Source of the DNA: Leptolyngbya sp. SIO1E4
Lineage (GTDB): Bacteria; Cyanobacteriota; Cyanobacteriia; Phormidesmidales; Phormidesmidaceae
Assembly (NCBI GenBank): GCA_010672825.2
Contig: JAAHFU020000009.1
Coordinates: 1-38,608 of the forward strand
DNA length: 38,608 bases
Reading direction: 5' to 3'
Shown: positions 23,126 through 30,429 of the stretch, one piece after another
How the letters are laid out: every line of letters begins with the position of its first letter
Position numbering within the stretch: the first letter of the stretch is position 1
Translations under genes and position numbers: made by a program
Notes under the pieces: model-generated
Databases searched by the model: none
Told to the model about the DNA's origin: nothing
What the model saw: the letters and a program-made list of their open reading frames with translations, nothing else

Positions 23126-24859
23126 TCATTTTTCTGATAGCTCCTCCATCAATCGGATTTGCATTCGATAGACCAGCAATGTCACCTCATCCGGCAAGAG
23201 CTGGGAGAATCGTCTGCCTTCAAACTGCTCGGCAATGAATTGGGCCAGCTGCGGGTGTCCCCACCTTAAGCGGAAGAGGCACCGGCGCAGGGACTCTTGA
23301 TTGCAATAGCACTCCCACTCCTCTGAAGATGCTTTAGATGACGGAGGCGGCAGTGGCCGGTAGTGCTGGTCATTACTCAACTCATCAGGGTTAGCGGGCT
23401 GTGGAAAACGCTTTTCCTCCCCCCGTAGCCCCCTCTTCGGAGGATTCTTCTGAATCTGAGGAAAAACAGCCATACACTTCATAGATCTCTCTTGGGTGTG
23501 TAACAGTCCCTCTGACAAGGGTTGGGGCGGATCAGGTACTAAGGCCAGTGGTGCTGATACAGGCGGTTTTAGGACTTCAAAAAGGACTCGATCACCCTTT
23601 GGCTGGGCTGTTACACCCGTCTCTTCAGAAGGTTGAGTGTGGTCGGGGTGCCACAGGCTCAAATGCTTGTAGAGGGTCTTGAGGCTACAGTGGGCGGTTT
23701 CGGTGAGCTGTTGCACCAAGTCGCGAATTTTGTGGGGCAGGGTGCCGAGCTGCTTCAGGGTGTCAACGGCTTGGGCAATGCGATCGCGGGCATTCTCAGC
23801 GCGTTGCTGGTTCACACTGGGTTGGGGCGGCAGCTCAATGCTGGTATCTCGCGTCGGTTCGTCACCTAGGGGCCAGTAGTAGCCTTCGACGGCTTTGCAC
23901 CAGGCTTTGGCCTTGCGCTCAATTTCGTGCTGGTGGCGGCAATATTGTCGGTAGCCAGGGAGCTGCGGGACCGTCTCCAGAGTATGGGTGAACAGCTCAT
24001 CGCCGGACAGCCCCAGGAAGACGCGACCATAGCAGGCCACCGTCTTCAGCAGATGGTTGGTCTGGCCGTGACCGCTCCAGCCTGCTTCGAGTTCGGTTTC
24101 TAAATCCTGCCGCCAGGTTTCAACGGTGCTGTTGCTGGGGTAGGGAGAGCGCCTGGGCTTCTTGCGGCGATTGTCGCGTCCGATTTTGAGGGCGTGGCGC
24201 AGCTCATCCATGTCCTGGTGGCTGGCGGCTCCATCCCAGAGCCAGAAGAAGCGGTCGAGCTTGTCGCTGATCGGGTTCAGATCGTCGTCCAGCAGGTAGG
24301 AGCCGGTGCCCGGTTGCAGGGGCAGCCGGTGGCCGTTGTAGTGGATGATCTTCTCGACGCCATAGGGTTTGGGATTCGGGAAGATCTCCAGGGTGCCGTT
24401 GGCAATTTGAAAGTCCTGGGTGGTCAAGCATTCTTCGAGGGCAACGGCCAGGTCGAAGGTTTTGACGGCTTCCGGTAGCGGCAGGTAGAGGTGCAGGCCG
24501 TTGCTGTGGGTAGAGCGCAGCAACAGGGTGCGGGTGATGCCGATCGTTTCCAGGGCAGCGCGGAGCTGGGCGATCGCCTCGACGTTACAGTAGGGACTCT
24601 CAGCATCAATATCGATCAGCGCATAGGTGGTCAAACCATCGAAGCGGACGCCTATTAGGGTGTCCGGGTCTTGCCAGCGCTGCCACAGGATGCGCGGGCG
24701 CAGGGGATAGTCGGTAACAGTGCGCCACTTCGGTTTCTTGCCGGGGGCCGGGGCCGGGGCCTCGATGAAGTCCCACAAATTGCGGCCAAAGAGTTCGTGG
24801 AAGCGTTGACCAAGGGGGTCAGCGGGAAGGGGCTTCGGGGGGTGGAAGTGGGCTACCAT
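23126..24859 (-). CDS. Plasmid replication protein with archaeo-eukaryotic primase-type domain
   Basis: A protein of 577 residues; the ATG follows an AAGGAGGGG site. Residues about 55-195 carry the primase-polymerase motifs: DID at 83-85 in YALIDIDAESPY, SNGLHLYLPL at 119-128, and YNGHRLPLQPGTGSYLLD at 174-191. The middle is helical and basic (RDNRRKKPRRSPY). A helix-turn-helix-like segment is at about 370-405 (LPHKIRDLVQQLTETAHCSL), and the C-terminal part is helical. Proteins of this type are found on many cyanobacterial plasmids as the replication initiator or primase. It has a 300-base leader with signs of RNA control. HIP1 octamers lie near 23779 and 24570. Confidence 0.8.
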   Translation of the reverse strand: MVAHFHPPKPLPADPLGQRFHELFGRNLWDFIEAPAPAPGKKPKWRTVTDYPLRPRILWQRWQDPDTLIGVRFDGLTTYALIDIDAESPYCNVEAIAQLRAALETIGITRTLLLRSTHSNGLHLYLPLPEAVKTFDLAVALEECLTTQDFQIANGTLEIFPNPKPYGVEKIIHYNGHRLPLQPGTGSYLLDDDLNPISDKLDRFFWLWDGAASHQDMDELRHALKIGRDNRRKKPRRSPYPSNSTVETWRQDLETELEAGWSGHGQTNHLLKTVACYGRVFLGLSGDELFTHTLETVPQLPGYRQYCRHQHEIERKAKAWCKAVEGYYWPLGDEPTRDTSIELPPQPSVNQQRAENARDRIAQAVDTLKQLGTLPHKIRDLVQQLTETAHCSLKTLYKHLSLWHPDHTQPSEETGVTAQPKGDRVLFEVLKPPVSAPLALVPDPPQPLSEGLLHTQERSMKCMAVFPQIQKNPPKRGLRGEEKRFPQPANPDELSNDQHYRPLPPPSSKASSEEWECYCNQESLRRCLFRLRWGHPQLAQFIAEQFEGRRFSQLLPDEVTLLVYRMQIRLMEELSEK

Positions 24860-25078
24860 GCCACCCCTCCTTGACTCTGCTCAATTCTGTGTAAAAGCTG
24901 ACACGTCGCGTACTGGTGTATATGTACCAGGCTAAAAGCAAAGAAATTCATTGTTTTTGCGTTCTCTGAGGGGGCAACTAGCAAACCATGCCAACCCTGA
25001 AACGTAGGCGGCATCAGCCTTTCCAGAGGTGGGGCAGGCTTTCGCTAGAGATTAATCAAAATTGAACGTACCAACCTC

Positions 25079-25106
25079 TTGCACTGATCGATGTCAGTGC
25101 TATGAT
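25079..25106 (+). promoter_or_regulatory. Promoter with overlapping palindrome, opposite to the replication gene
   Basis: The -10 box is TATGAT (25101-25106) and the weak -35 is TTGCAC (25079-25084), with a 16-base spacer. The spacer is covered by GCACTGA (25081-25087) and TCAGTGC (25094-25100), a perfect 7-bp inverted repeat that could bind a repressor. It points rightward, away from the leftward replication gene. Confidence 0.45.
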
Positions 25107-25112
25107 GAAAGC

Positions 25113-25175
25113 GCGAAATTAATATTTGCCTGATGCAGAGCGATGACGAGGTTTGGCGGCCGTGTCATCGTTTTT
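25113..25175 (+). ncRNA. Candidate countertranscribed RNA in the replication-gene leader
   Basis: A transcript from the promoter at 25079-25106 would end at an intrinsic terminator: stem CGATGAC (25141-25147) and GTCATCG (25164-25170) followed by five T (25171-25175). The RNA would be about 60 bases. Its 16-base loop contains TTTGGCGG; UUGGCG loops are known in antisense RNAs that control IncI/IncB-type plasmids. It is antisense to the leader of the leftward replication mRNA, 250-310 bases before that start. It is a structural prediction only. Confidence 0.45.
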
Positions 25176-25180
25176 GCGTT

Positions 25181-25210
25181 TCAGGGCTTTTTTGCGTTCA
25201 CATAAGTCAT
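25181..25210 (-). CDS. Possible leader peptide upstream of the replication gene
   Basis: On the replication-gene strand a near-perfect Shine-Dalgarno, AAGGAGGTG (complement of 25211-25219), precedes ATG at 25210, giving MTYVNAKKP and a TGA at 25181-25183. An overlapping ATG at 25203 is followed directly by TGA. A strong ribosome site with no longer frame suggests a leader peptide, next to the candidate antisense RNA. Confidence 0.35.
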   Translation of the reverse strand: MTYVNAKKP

Positions 25211-25271
25211 CACCTCCTTATAGGCGCTGATCGTACAAGCTTTTCAAGAATTGGCGATCGCTTCATTGCCA

Positions 25272-25886
25272 TCATTCCACCAACATCTCAGCAGCAGTAG
25301 CATCCCAAAGCGCTAGCAGCTCTGACCGAACGGGTTGCTCTCCTTTGAATTCACCTTTGAGGGTATAAGCTCTACCATTGAGCACCCACACCGAAACCGA
25401 CTCATATCCTGGCAGCGGATTCACAACCCAATACTCGGGAATCTTGGCATCGGCATATTCGCCCACGTTGTCCTGCGTGTCTTTCTTGAGGGTTTCAGGA
25501 CTCACGACCTCAATCGTCAGCAGCGGTGGGGTGTCTTTGAGAAATAGCGCTTTGGTGAGACCTGACATCGCTTGCCACTGAGCTTTGGTGCAGATCAGCA
25601 GGTCAGGATCGCGGCTGTTGTCTGGTCGCCCAAATTGGGGAATCTGTACGCCAGGACCAGACTTCACAACTAAATCTGGAGCATGAGATCGGATGTAGGC
25701 TTTAAGTCGATCTCTCAAGTTCTCTACGATATCGATGTGTTGGGGACTTAGCTCAGTCGCATCGATAATTTCCCCATCCACGAATTCAGTCCGTCGCCCG
25801 TCGTAAGGAGTGAGCAGGTATTGCTCAAAGGTGAGCTTTTTCTGATTCGCTGCTTGCACTGAAGTCATCGCGGCCATGTCGCTCAT
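25272..25886 (-). CDS. Uma2-family protein (PD-(D/E)xK fold), possibly lacking the catalytic lysine
   Basis: A protein of 204 residues of the Uma2/DUF820 family, very common in cyanobacteria. The nuclease-fold core has RDPDLLI, then LTIEVVSPET, then VGEYADAKIPEYWVVNP. At the position before EYA where a lysine is usual, the sequence reads DNVGEYA, so the catalytic Lys may be lost. Its ATG overlaps the stop of the next upstream Uma2 gene (ATGA at 25886-25883). The family's biological role is not settled; it is annotated as an endonuclease by fold. Confidence 0.85.
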   Translation of the reverse strand: MSDMAAMTSVQAANQKKLTFEQYLLTPYDGRRTEFVDGEIIDATELSPQHIDIVENLRDRLKAYIRSHAPDLVVKSGPGVQIPQFGRPDNSRDPDLLICTKAQWQAMSGLTKALFLKDTPPLLTIEVVSPETLKKDTQDNVGEYADAKIPEYWVVNPLPGYESVSVWVLNGRAYTLKGEFKGEQPVRSELLALWDATAAEMLVE

Positions 25887-26461
25887 CCACCCAATTCTCC
25901 TTCGCGCAGCAATGACAGCAAATCGGCAACCGAGATGTTCAATCCCAGCAGCTCTAAAGTGCCGTCTTGCATCAGCCTTTCTCGATACTGACCTTCGTGG
26001 GGATGGTCATAGACTTTCAGCGTTTGGCGACTCACATCAAATACCCAATACTGAGGAATGCTCGCTTGGGCATAGAGATCTCGTTTGCGCTTAGTGGCCT
26101 CTGCTGTGCGGGTCTTGGCCACCTCAATGACTAAATGCACGTCTTCGGGGCATGGGTGGGCTTTGGCATAGCTTTTCCGCTTCACCACAGAGATGTCAGG
26201 CACGGGCGTACTGAACTCGCTGATAAAGATGGGTTTTTCCTCACGAATGCGGATGGGCTGACCTGCTAACTCTGGTTCCAAATAGTCGCGTAGTAGCTCG
26301 ATGAGCCATCCGTGCTCTGGTGATGAGATGCCCACTCTGTAAAGTATTCCGTCAATTAATTCCACTTCCGAGCCGACAAGTACCCCCGCTTCGATGGCTG
26401 CCATGCACTTGTCGAAGGTCCAGCGATAAATGTCTGGTGATTTAGTGATGGCTTGGGTCAT
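25883..26461 (-). CDS. Uma2-family protein (PD-(D/E)xK fold)
   Basis: A protein of 192 residues from the ATG at 26461 (MTQAITKSPDIYRWTFDK), chosen for GAGG 9 bases upstream. The core is VPDISVV, then LVIEVAKTRTAEATKRKRDLYA, then IPQYWVFDV, with the lysine present (KRKRDLYA) and EVA replacing the common EVS. It lies in an operon with the downstream Uma2 gene (ATGA overlap) and the upstream small protein (10-base gap). The two Uma2 proteins are not close copies of each other. Confidence 0.85.
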   Translation of the reverse strand: MTQAITKSPDIYRWTFDKCMAAIEAGVLVGSEVELIDGILYRVGISSPEHGWLIELLRDYLEPELAGQPIRIREEKPIFISEFSTPVPDISVVKRKSYAKAHPCPEDVHLVIEVAKTRTAEATKRKRDLYAQASIPQYWVFDVSRQTLKVYDHPHEGQYRERLMQDGTLELLGLNISVADLLSLLREGELGG

Positions 26462-26471
26462 AGAGATCGCC

Positions 26472-26657
26472 TCACTTATTGGCATCCTTATATGACTGTA
26501 ACCGTTCCTCAATAAGGACTCTTAGCTTCGCAGCAAGGCTTAATTGCTTCCATGCCGGATCATTCCGGCACGTTTCAATGTCTTGCTCTAAACCTTCAAT
26601 GTCTACCGACACCCTTTTAGGCACTGCTGCTTCACCACTATTTATGATCGCTTCCAT
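26472..26657 (-). CDS. Small protein, first gene of the Uma2 operon
   Basis: A protein of 61 residues (MEAIINSGEAAVPKRVSVDI, then WKQLSLAAKLRVLIEERLQS), with a short strand and two helices like a ribbon-helix-helix or antitoxin-type protein. A GGAGAGGA site lies 9 bases upstream. Small proteins of this kind often precede Uma2 genes. It may be the regulator of the operon; the fold is not certain. Confidence 0.6.
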   Translation of the reverse strand: MEAIINSGEAAVPKRVSVDIEGLEQDIETCRNDPAWKQLSLAAKLRVLIEERLQSYKDANK

Positions 26658-26696
26658 TTAACTAGATCCTCTCCAAAAAAGATCAAGAATCTTATT

Positions 26697-26756
26697 TGCA
26701 TCATTTTGCTGCATTTATGCTAGCCTGACTTCAGCATTCTGCATCATTTTGCTGCA
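26697..26756. promoter_or_regulatory. Perfect 17-bp direct repeat in a divergent promoter region
   Basis: TGCATCATTTTGCTGCA occurs at 26697-26713 and again at 26740-26756. It sits between the leftward Uma2 operon and the rightward gene at 26793, so it is a good candidate operator for a regulator encoded by either flank. The AT-rich surroundings contain several possible -10 boxes. Confidence 0.55.
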
Positions 26757-26792
26757 ATTTATATCTATCTTGAATCACTTTGGAGCTTCTTT

Positions 26793-27407
26793 ATGCAAAC
26801 CTTGAACGATATTGCTTCAAGTTTGGGGGTATCCCTTCAAACCGTTTACAACCGCAAAGCCGATGCTGAGAAGCGCTTAGGCCGCAAGATTGAAGGCACG
26901 CAGCACCCCACCGATAAGCGCAAAATTGTTTACGACGCTGAGGCAATCGCCCTAATTACTGGACAGCCGATAGCGCCCATTACGGCATTAGAAGCAGTCG
27001 CAGTGACGGTGGAGCCTGGCAACCACTGCCAGGCCATCGCTCAGCCTGAAATGAATGGGTTGGGTTTCAGCCTTGAACAGTTTCGAGCCGACGATATTGA
27101 AGCTTTGGTTTTTGAGAATCCCGACGAGGTCGCCGACCAGTTTTTAGCGGTCGCTGATCAGCTTGTAGCAGGCATGGGTGCTGATATCAAGGCCCGTGAG
27201 CAGCGCCTCAAAGCGACACGAACGGCACAGAGCAAAGTTGCTGAAAAAGCCCAGGAGTTGAAGCTAGAGCAACGTCTGTATCGAGATCGTGCCCGTGACT
27301 TAGATATAGCTCAAACAGAGCAGACACAGTCATTACAGGACACACTGCAAGCGCTGCAAGCGCTGGGAAAGCCCCAATCCGCTCCGACCGATGGCAGCGC
27401 CACCTAA
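26793..27407 (+). CDS. HTH coiled-coil protein, first gene of a membrane/ATPase gene set
   Basis: A protein of 204 residues. Residues 1-55 form a helix-turn-helix (LNDIASSLGVSLQTVYNRKA, then EGTQHPTDKRKIVYDAEAI), like the MerR/KfrA type. The middle is acidic, and residues about 120-195 form a coiled coil (REQRLKATRTAQSKVAEKAQ and following). KfrA-like plasmid proteins have this layout and bind their own promoter, here possibly the 17-bp repeats upstream. TGGAG precedes the ATG by 10 bases. Confidence 0.65.
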   Translation: MQTLNDIASSLGVSLQTVYNRKADAEKRLGRKIEGTQHPTDKRKIVYDAEAIALITGQPIAPITALEAVAVTVEPGNHCQAIAQPEMNGLGFSLEQFRADDIEALVFENPDEVADQFLAVADQLVAGMGADIKAREQRLKATRTAQSKVAEKAQELKLEQRLYRDRARDLDIAQTEQTQSLQDTLQALQALGKPQSAPTDGSAT

Positions 27408-27458
27408 TACAGGCCACCGCGATCGCCCTATCTATTCTGCTGATTTGAGGCCATCCCC

Positions 27459-28250
27459 ATGAAAGACGCGACCGAAAAGCTCTCTTCTCTCAACATCCAG
27501 AAGGCTGCACCAGGGCCGATGCAGCTCGTGTTCATAAAAGTGCAGAATGCCCCTCAACGACTGGTCTTAGGCGTTCCTCTGGCCCTGGCTGCCCTGGTGG
27601 GGGTGGGCTTCATTGTCGCCAGCAGCTTTAGAACCGCTGAGTCAGAGCCCGTCGAGTCCAATGTTTCTGACTACAACATGGTCACCTTTGACCCGCTGGC
27701 CCTAGCCGGTATTGACGAGAGCACCGACCCCGCGATCGCCGCCGTCAAGATGCGGGACATCCTGCCGGAGTATGATCGCTGGCTGCAACAGCAGATCGCC
27801 AAAGACCTCGACTATCCTATTGCCCGAGAGTCTGAACGGCTAACCGAGTTCGCCAAAAAGGAAGCCGCCGAAGGCAACATCGAACTCACTGACCCCGCTA
27901 CTGATATTGACCTCAAGGGCTGCTTAGCCGTGCTCGATGACTGGGAATGTATCATCCTGCGCTATGCCGGGGATGCCGTGGAGCAATACCGAGCGGGCAT
28001 TACCGACGATGACCCGATGCAGATGTTAGAGGGCACTGTTCGCTATCACGCCGCGATGAGAGCCTTGTTCCCCGTGCAGTATACCCGTACGAACGGGACG
28101 GAAACGCTGCAAGGGCTGACCAATCAACGCTATGCCGTCTACCTGCTGAAGCAGATGATGCCGTCAGCGCAGTTGGAACTGCAAAAGCTCCAGGCGGCAC
28201 CGGCCACGCAACCAGGGGACGCCGCCAACCTGGAGGAGGATGCCAACTGA
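27459..28250 (+). CDS. Single-TM protein of the ATPase gene set
   Basis: A protein of 263 residues with one transmembrane helix (LVLGVPLALAALVGVGFIVA, about residues 35-54) and a long soluble domain, probably periplasmic, with CLAVLDDWEC. No family was recognised. The stop overlaps the next ATG by one base (TGATG), so it is probably co-translated with the ATPase and may form its membrane partner. Confidence 0.65.
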   Translation: MKDATEKLSSLNIQKAAPGPMQLVFIKVQNAPQRLVLGVPLALAALVGVGFIVASSFRTAESEPVESNVSDYNMVTFDPLALAGIDESTDPAIAAVKMRDILPEYDRWLQQQIAKDLDYPIARESERLTEFAKKEAAEGNIELTDPATDIDLKGCLAVLDDWECIILRYAGDAVEQYRAGITDDDPMQMLEGTVRYHAAMRALFPVQYTRTNGTETLQGLTNQRYAVYLLKQMMPSAQLELQKLQAAPATQPGDAANLEEDAN

Positions 28251-29770
28251 TGAAGTATCTCAGCACATCACAGCAGCGCTGGACGGCGCGGGGGCTCTCG
28301 GGGCTCGGGCTCTCCCTGATGCTGGGCGGTGGCGTCATGGCCTATCAAAATCCTCAGTTTCAGCAAGCCGAGCAACTGCGGGCGGTCCACAAGTACGGGT
28401 CGTTGCAGCAAGCGGTGATGATTCCCCAAGACGGCATGATGGGGCGGGGCTTGGGGTTGGGACTGTTTGTGGCGGGTTTGGCCACGTCGGGCTTAGGGCT
28501 CTGGCTCAGTGATTCAGAACCCCGTGGTGTCACTCCTGAGTCGGTAGTCAAGACTGCCTTACCGAATGGCCAAACGTTGACGCTGTTTCCACCCGAGGAT
28601 GAGGTGTTGAGCAACGTGCAGCAGAAGATCTTGACGCTGCTCTCGGCCTATCCCTGGCTCAAGTCTTGTATGCAGGCTTACTGCGTCGTCATCGTCGGAG
28701 CCAGCGGCGTCGGCAAAAGCACGATCGCTAACGCTATCGCGGTCATGCGACTGCTGCTGTGGAGCTGGCCCGTGGCGATTCTCGACCCTCACGGCGACAA
28801 CAACCTGGCTCAAGGTACCTGGAGTACGGGCAGGCTTTATGGCTCCTCGCAGCTTTCTAAAGTGCCCGTGGGTGAGCAAATCGCGATCGCCTGGGAACGA
28901 CTGAAAGGCGGCTATGCCCCTTACCAAGAAAACCGCCGCCAGCGGCAAACCATCATCGTTGATGAATTTACGGGCTGGTCGGACCCGTCTGAACCGGATG
29001 AACTCAAAGCCCTGACGGCTCCGATTACGTCCCACTGCATTCGCCAGGCGCGCAAGTGCGGTAACGGCATCATCCTGTTGCTGCACGGCGATCGCAAGGG
29101 CACGGCGGGGGGTGATATACCCACGGGGGTGCTGGAGTCACTCATGAAAACGGCGGCGGTGCTGCAGATGGAGGGGCAGGCGGATGAGTTTGGCGAGTTG
29201 ACCTGGAGCGGGAAGGGCAAGTTCAAATCACCGGGGACGGAGCCTACAAACAAGCACTTTCAGCGGGTCTCGATCCCAGATTCCATCCGCCCCGGTCGGT
29301 TGCAAAAAGATATCGGCGAACTCCTGGATTATCTGGGCATCGGCTTGGATGACGATCCGCTGGATGAGGTGATTGTCAAAGGCAAGCTGGCCGAGCTGCG
29401 GGATGCTCTGCGGCGGCGCTTTGATTCCCCTGAATTCATCGACGCGCTGAATCAGATTTACGAAGGGCCCACCGCACCGAGTTCTGAGGAGGATGACAAC
29501 ACATATCCCGACCCGAAATGGGAGCTGATTCAACAGAACTCAGATACCCAAGAACTGCTCTCTTATTTATTCAGAAAACAGCTCAAAGAATCAACCGTCG
29601 ATACCCTTCGTAGCAACTGGGGTCGCCGTCGTGAATATACCTCTCGTGAAGATATCCGCTCCATTCTGGCGGAACTGGTGGCCGCCGCAATCGCGGAATG
29701 GACGGACGGTAACAAGCAAGGGTTTCGGGTGCTGCCAAATTGGGAAGATTTTCCCGACTGGCTGGCTTAA
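28250..29770 (+). CDS. Membrane-anchored coupling-protein-like ATPase
   Basis: A protein of 506 residues. Two N-terminal hydrophobic segments are at about 15-31 and 64-86. The Walker A is GASGVGKST (150-158) and the Walker B TIIVDEF (about 233-239); RQARKCGNGIILLLHGDRKG follows, the type of sensor region seen in VirD4/FtsK/HerA ATPases. The C-terminal 90 residues are helical (STVDTLRSNWGRRREYTSRE). The layout fits a type IV coupling protein or FtsK-like DNA pump that would link the relaxosome to the membrane, but sequence similarity is only moderate. HIP1 octamers lie near 28873 and 29090. Confidence 0.65.
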   Translation: MKYLSTSQQRWTARGLSGLGLSLMLGGGVMAYQNPQFQQAEQLRAVHKYGSLQQAVMIPQDGMMGRGLGLGLFVAGLATSGLGLWLSDSEPRGVTPESVVKTALPNGQTLTLFPPEDEVLSNVQQKILTLLSAYPWLKSCMQAYCVVIVGASGVGKSTIANAIAVMRLLLWSWPVAILDPHGDNNLAQGTWSTGRLYGSSQLSKVPVGEQIAIAWERLKGGYAPYQENRRQRQTIIVDEFTGWSDPSEPDELKALTAPITSHCIRQARKCGNGIILLLHGDRKGTAGGDIPTGVLESLMKTAAVLQMEGQADEFGELTWSGKGKFKSPGTEPTNKHFQRVSIPDSIRPGRLQKDIGELLDYLGIGLDDDPLDEVIVKGKLAELRDALRRRFDSPEFIDALNQIYEGPTAPSSEEDDNTYPDPKWELIQQNSDTQELLSYLFRKQLKESTVDTLRSNWGRRREYTSREDIRSILAELVAAAIAEWTDGNKQGFRVLPNWEDFPDWLA

Positions 29771-29773
29771 GGT

Positions 29774-29885
29774 CGGTGACTGGTGACGTGGTGACAGTGG
29801 GTAAATGAGGCTTTCAGCGATTGACCTTGGTCACCAGTGTCCCCACGTCACCAGTCTGTCACCACTGCTTTGGTGACGCTGGTGA
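29774..29885. repeat. Cluster of eight GGTGAC/GTCACC motifs
   Basis: Forward copies are at 29774, 29781 and 29789; reverse copies at 29829, 29846 and 29857; forward copies again at 29871 and 29880. GACTGGTGACGTGG (29777-29790) is perfectly inverted as CCACGTCACCAGTC (29842-29855). This intergenic region of about 148 bases may be a regulatory site or a DNA structure for protein binding. Confidence 0.55.
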
Positions 29886-29918
29886 CCCGTAAAACACACT
29901 CACTTAAGAGGTGAACTC

Positions 29919-30302
29919 ATGAGCAGAAAAACGGTTCGCAATTACGACATTGATATGGAGCAAATCACTTACCAACGACAGTCCTTTGTCAGCGAAATCG
30001 CTACGGGCTTCTATGGCGTTTGGTGGGCTCTAACGCATCCCTCAAAAACGCTTTTGCGGAGCTTAGGCGTGGTTGGGGGTATGGCCGCGAGCTGGTTCTT
30101 AGTTTCTGGAGTGGCTCATCTTTTGGTGGGCAATCAGGGCAGTGCTGAGGTCAGAGCCGGGGACGTCGGTTCCTGGGGGCGCGCGGCTGCGGATGTGGCT
30201 CGGCAGCCCACGGAGAATGTGGCGGCCACCATCGTCGGTACCGATGGCCGTCAGATTCCCGTGGTGATTCATACCCGCGAGTGGAGCACGGAAGAGCAAT
30301 AG
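29919..30302 (+). CDS. Small membrane protein of the ATPase gene set
   Basis: A protein of 127 residues with AGAGGTGA 6 bases before the ATG. One or two hydrophobic segments (SEIATGFYGVWWAL and LGVVGGMAASWFLVSGVAHL), then a soluble tail. No family was recognised. It lies within the same rightward set, after the repeat cluster. Confidence 0.6.
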   Translation: MSRKTVRNYDIDMEQITYQRQSFVSEIATGFYGVWWALTHPSKTLLRSLGVVGGMAASWFLVSGVAHLLVGNQGSAEVRAGDVGSWGRAAADVARQPTENVAATIVGTDGRQIPVVIHTREWSTEEQ

Positions 30303-30306
30303 CGCT

Positions 30307-30429
30307 ATGGCACTCAAGCTCATCGTGATTGCGTTGGCTTGGGGGCTAGCCATCTCGGATGCGCTGGCACCGGGTCAGTTTGTGTTCTTCAATCCCCTGG
30401 ATGCTATGGAGGTACAGGATTCGTGGTAG
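30307..30429 (+). CDS. 40-residue hydrophobic peptide
   Basis: It begins 5 bases after the preceding stop and reads MALKLIVIALAWGLAISDAL, then APGQFVFFNPLDAMEVQDSW. The first 20 residues form a signal peptide or TM helix. Its end overlaps the next gene's GTG start by 7 bases, which supports it being translated. Confidence 0.5.
   Translation: MALKLIVIALAWGLAISDALAPGQFVFFNPLDAMEVQDSW

Larger units (their letters stand above)
24860..25271. other. Replication-gene leader and possible origin region
   Basis: This 412-base stretch contains the candidate antisense RNA and leader peptide, and the inverted repeat CTGGT (24913-24917) with ACCAG (24926-24930). It has no set of tandem iterons, so an origin is possible but not shown. 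A HIP1 octamer lies at 25254. Confidence 0.4.

Noticed and set aside
24860-25271. Iteron-type replication origin
   Set aside because: No tandem repeats of 15-22 bases are present; single inverted repeats are not enough to call an origin.
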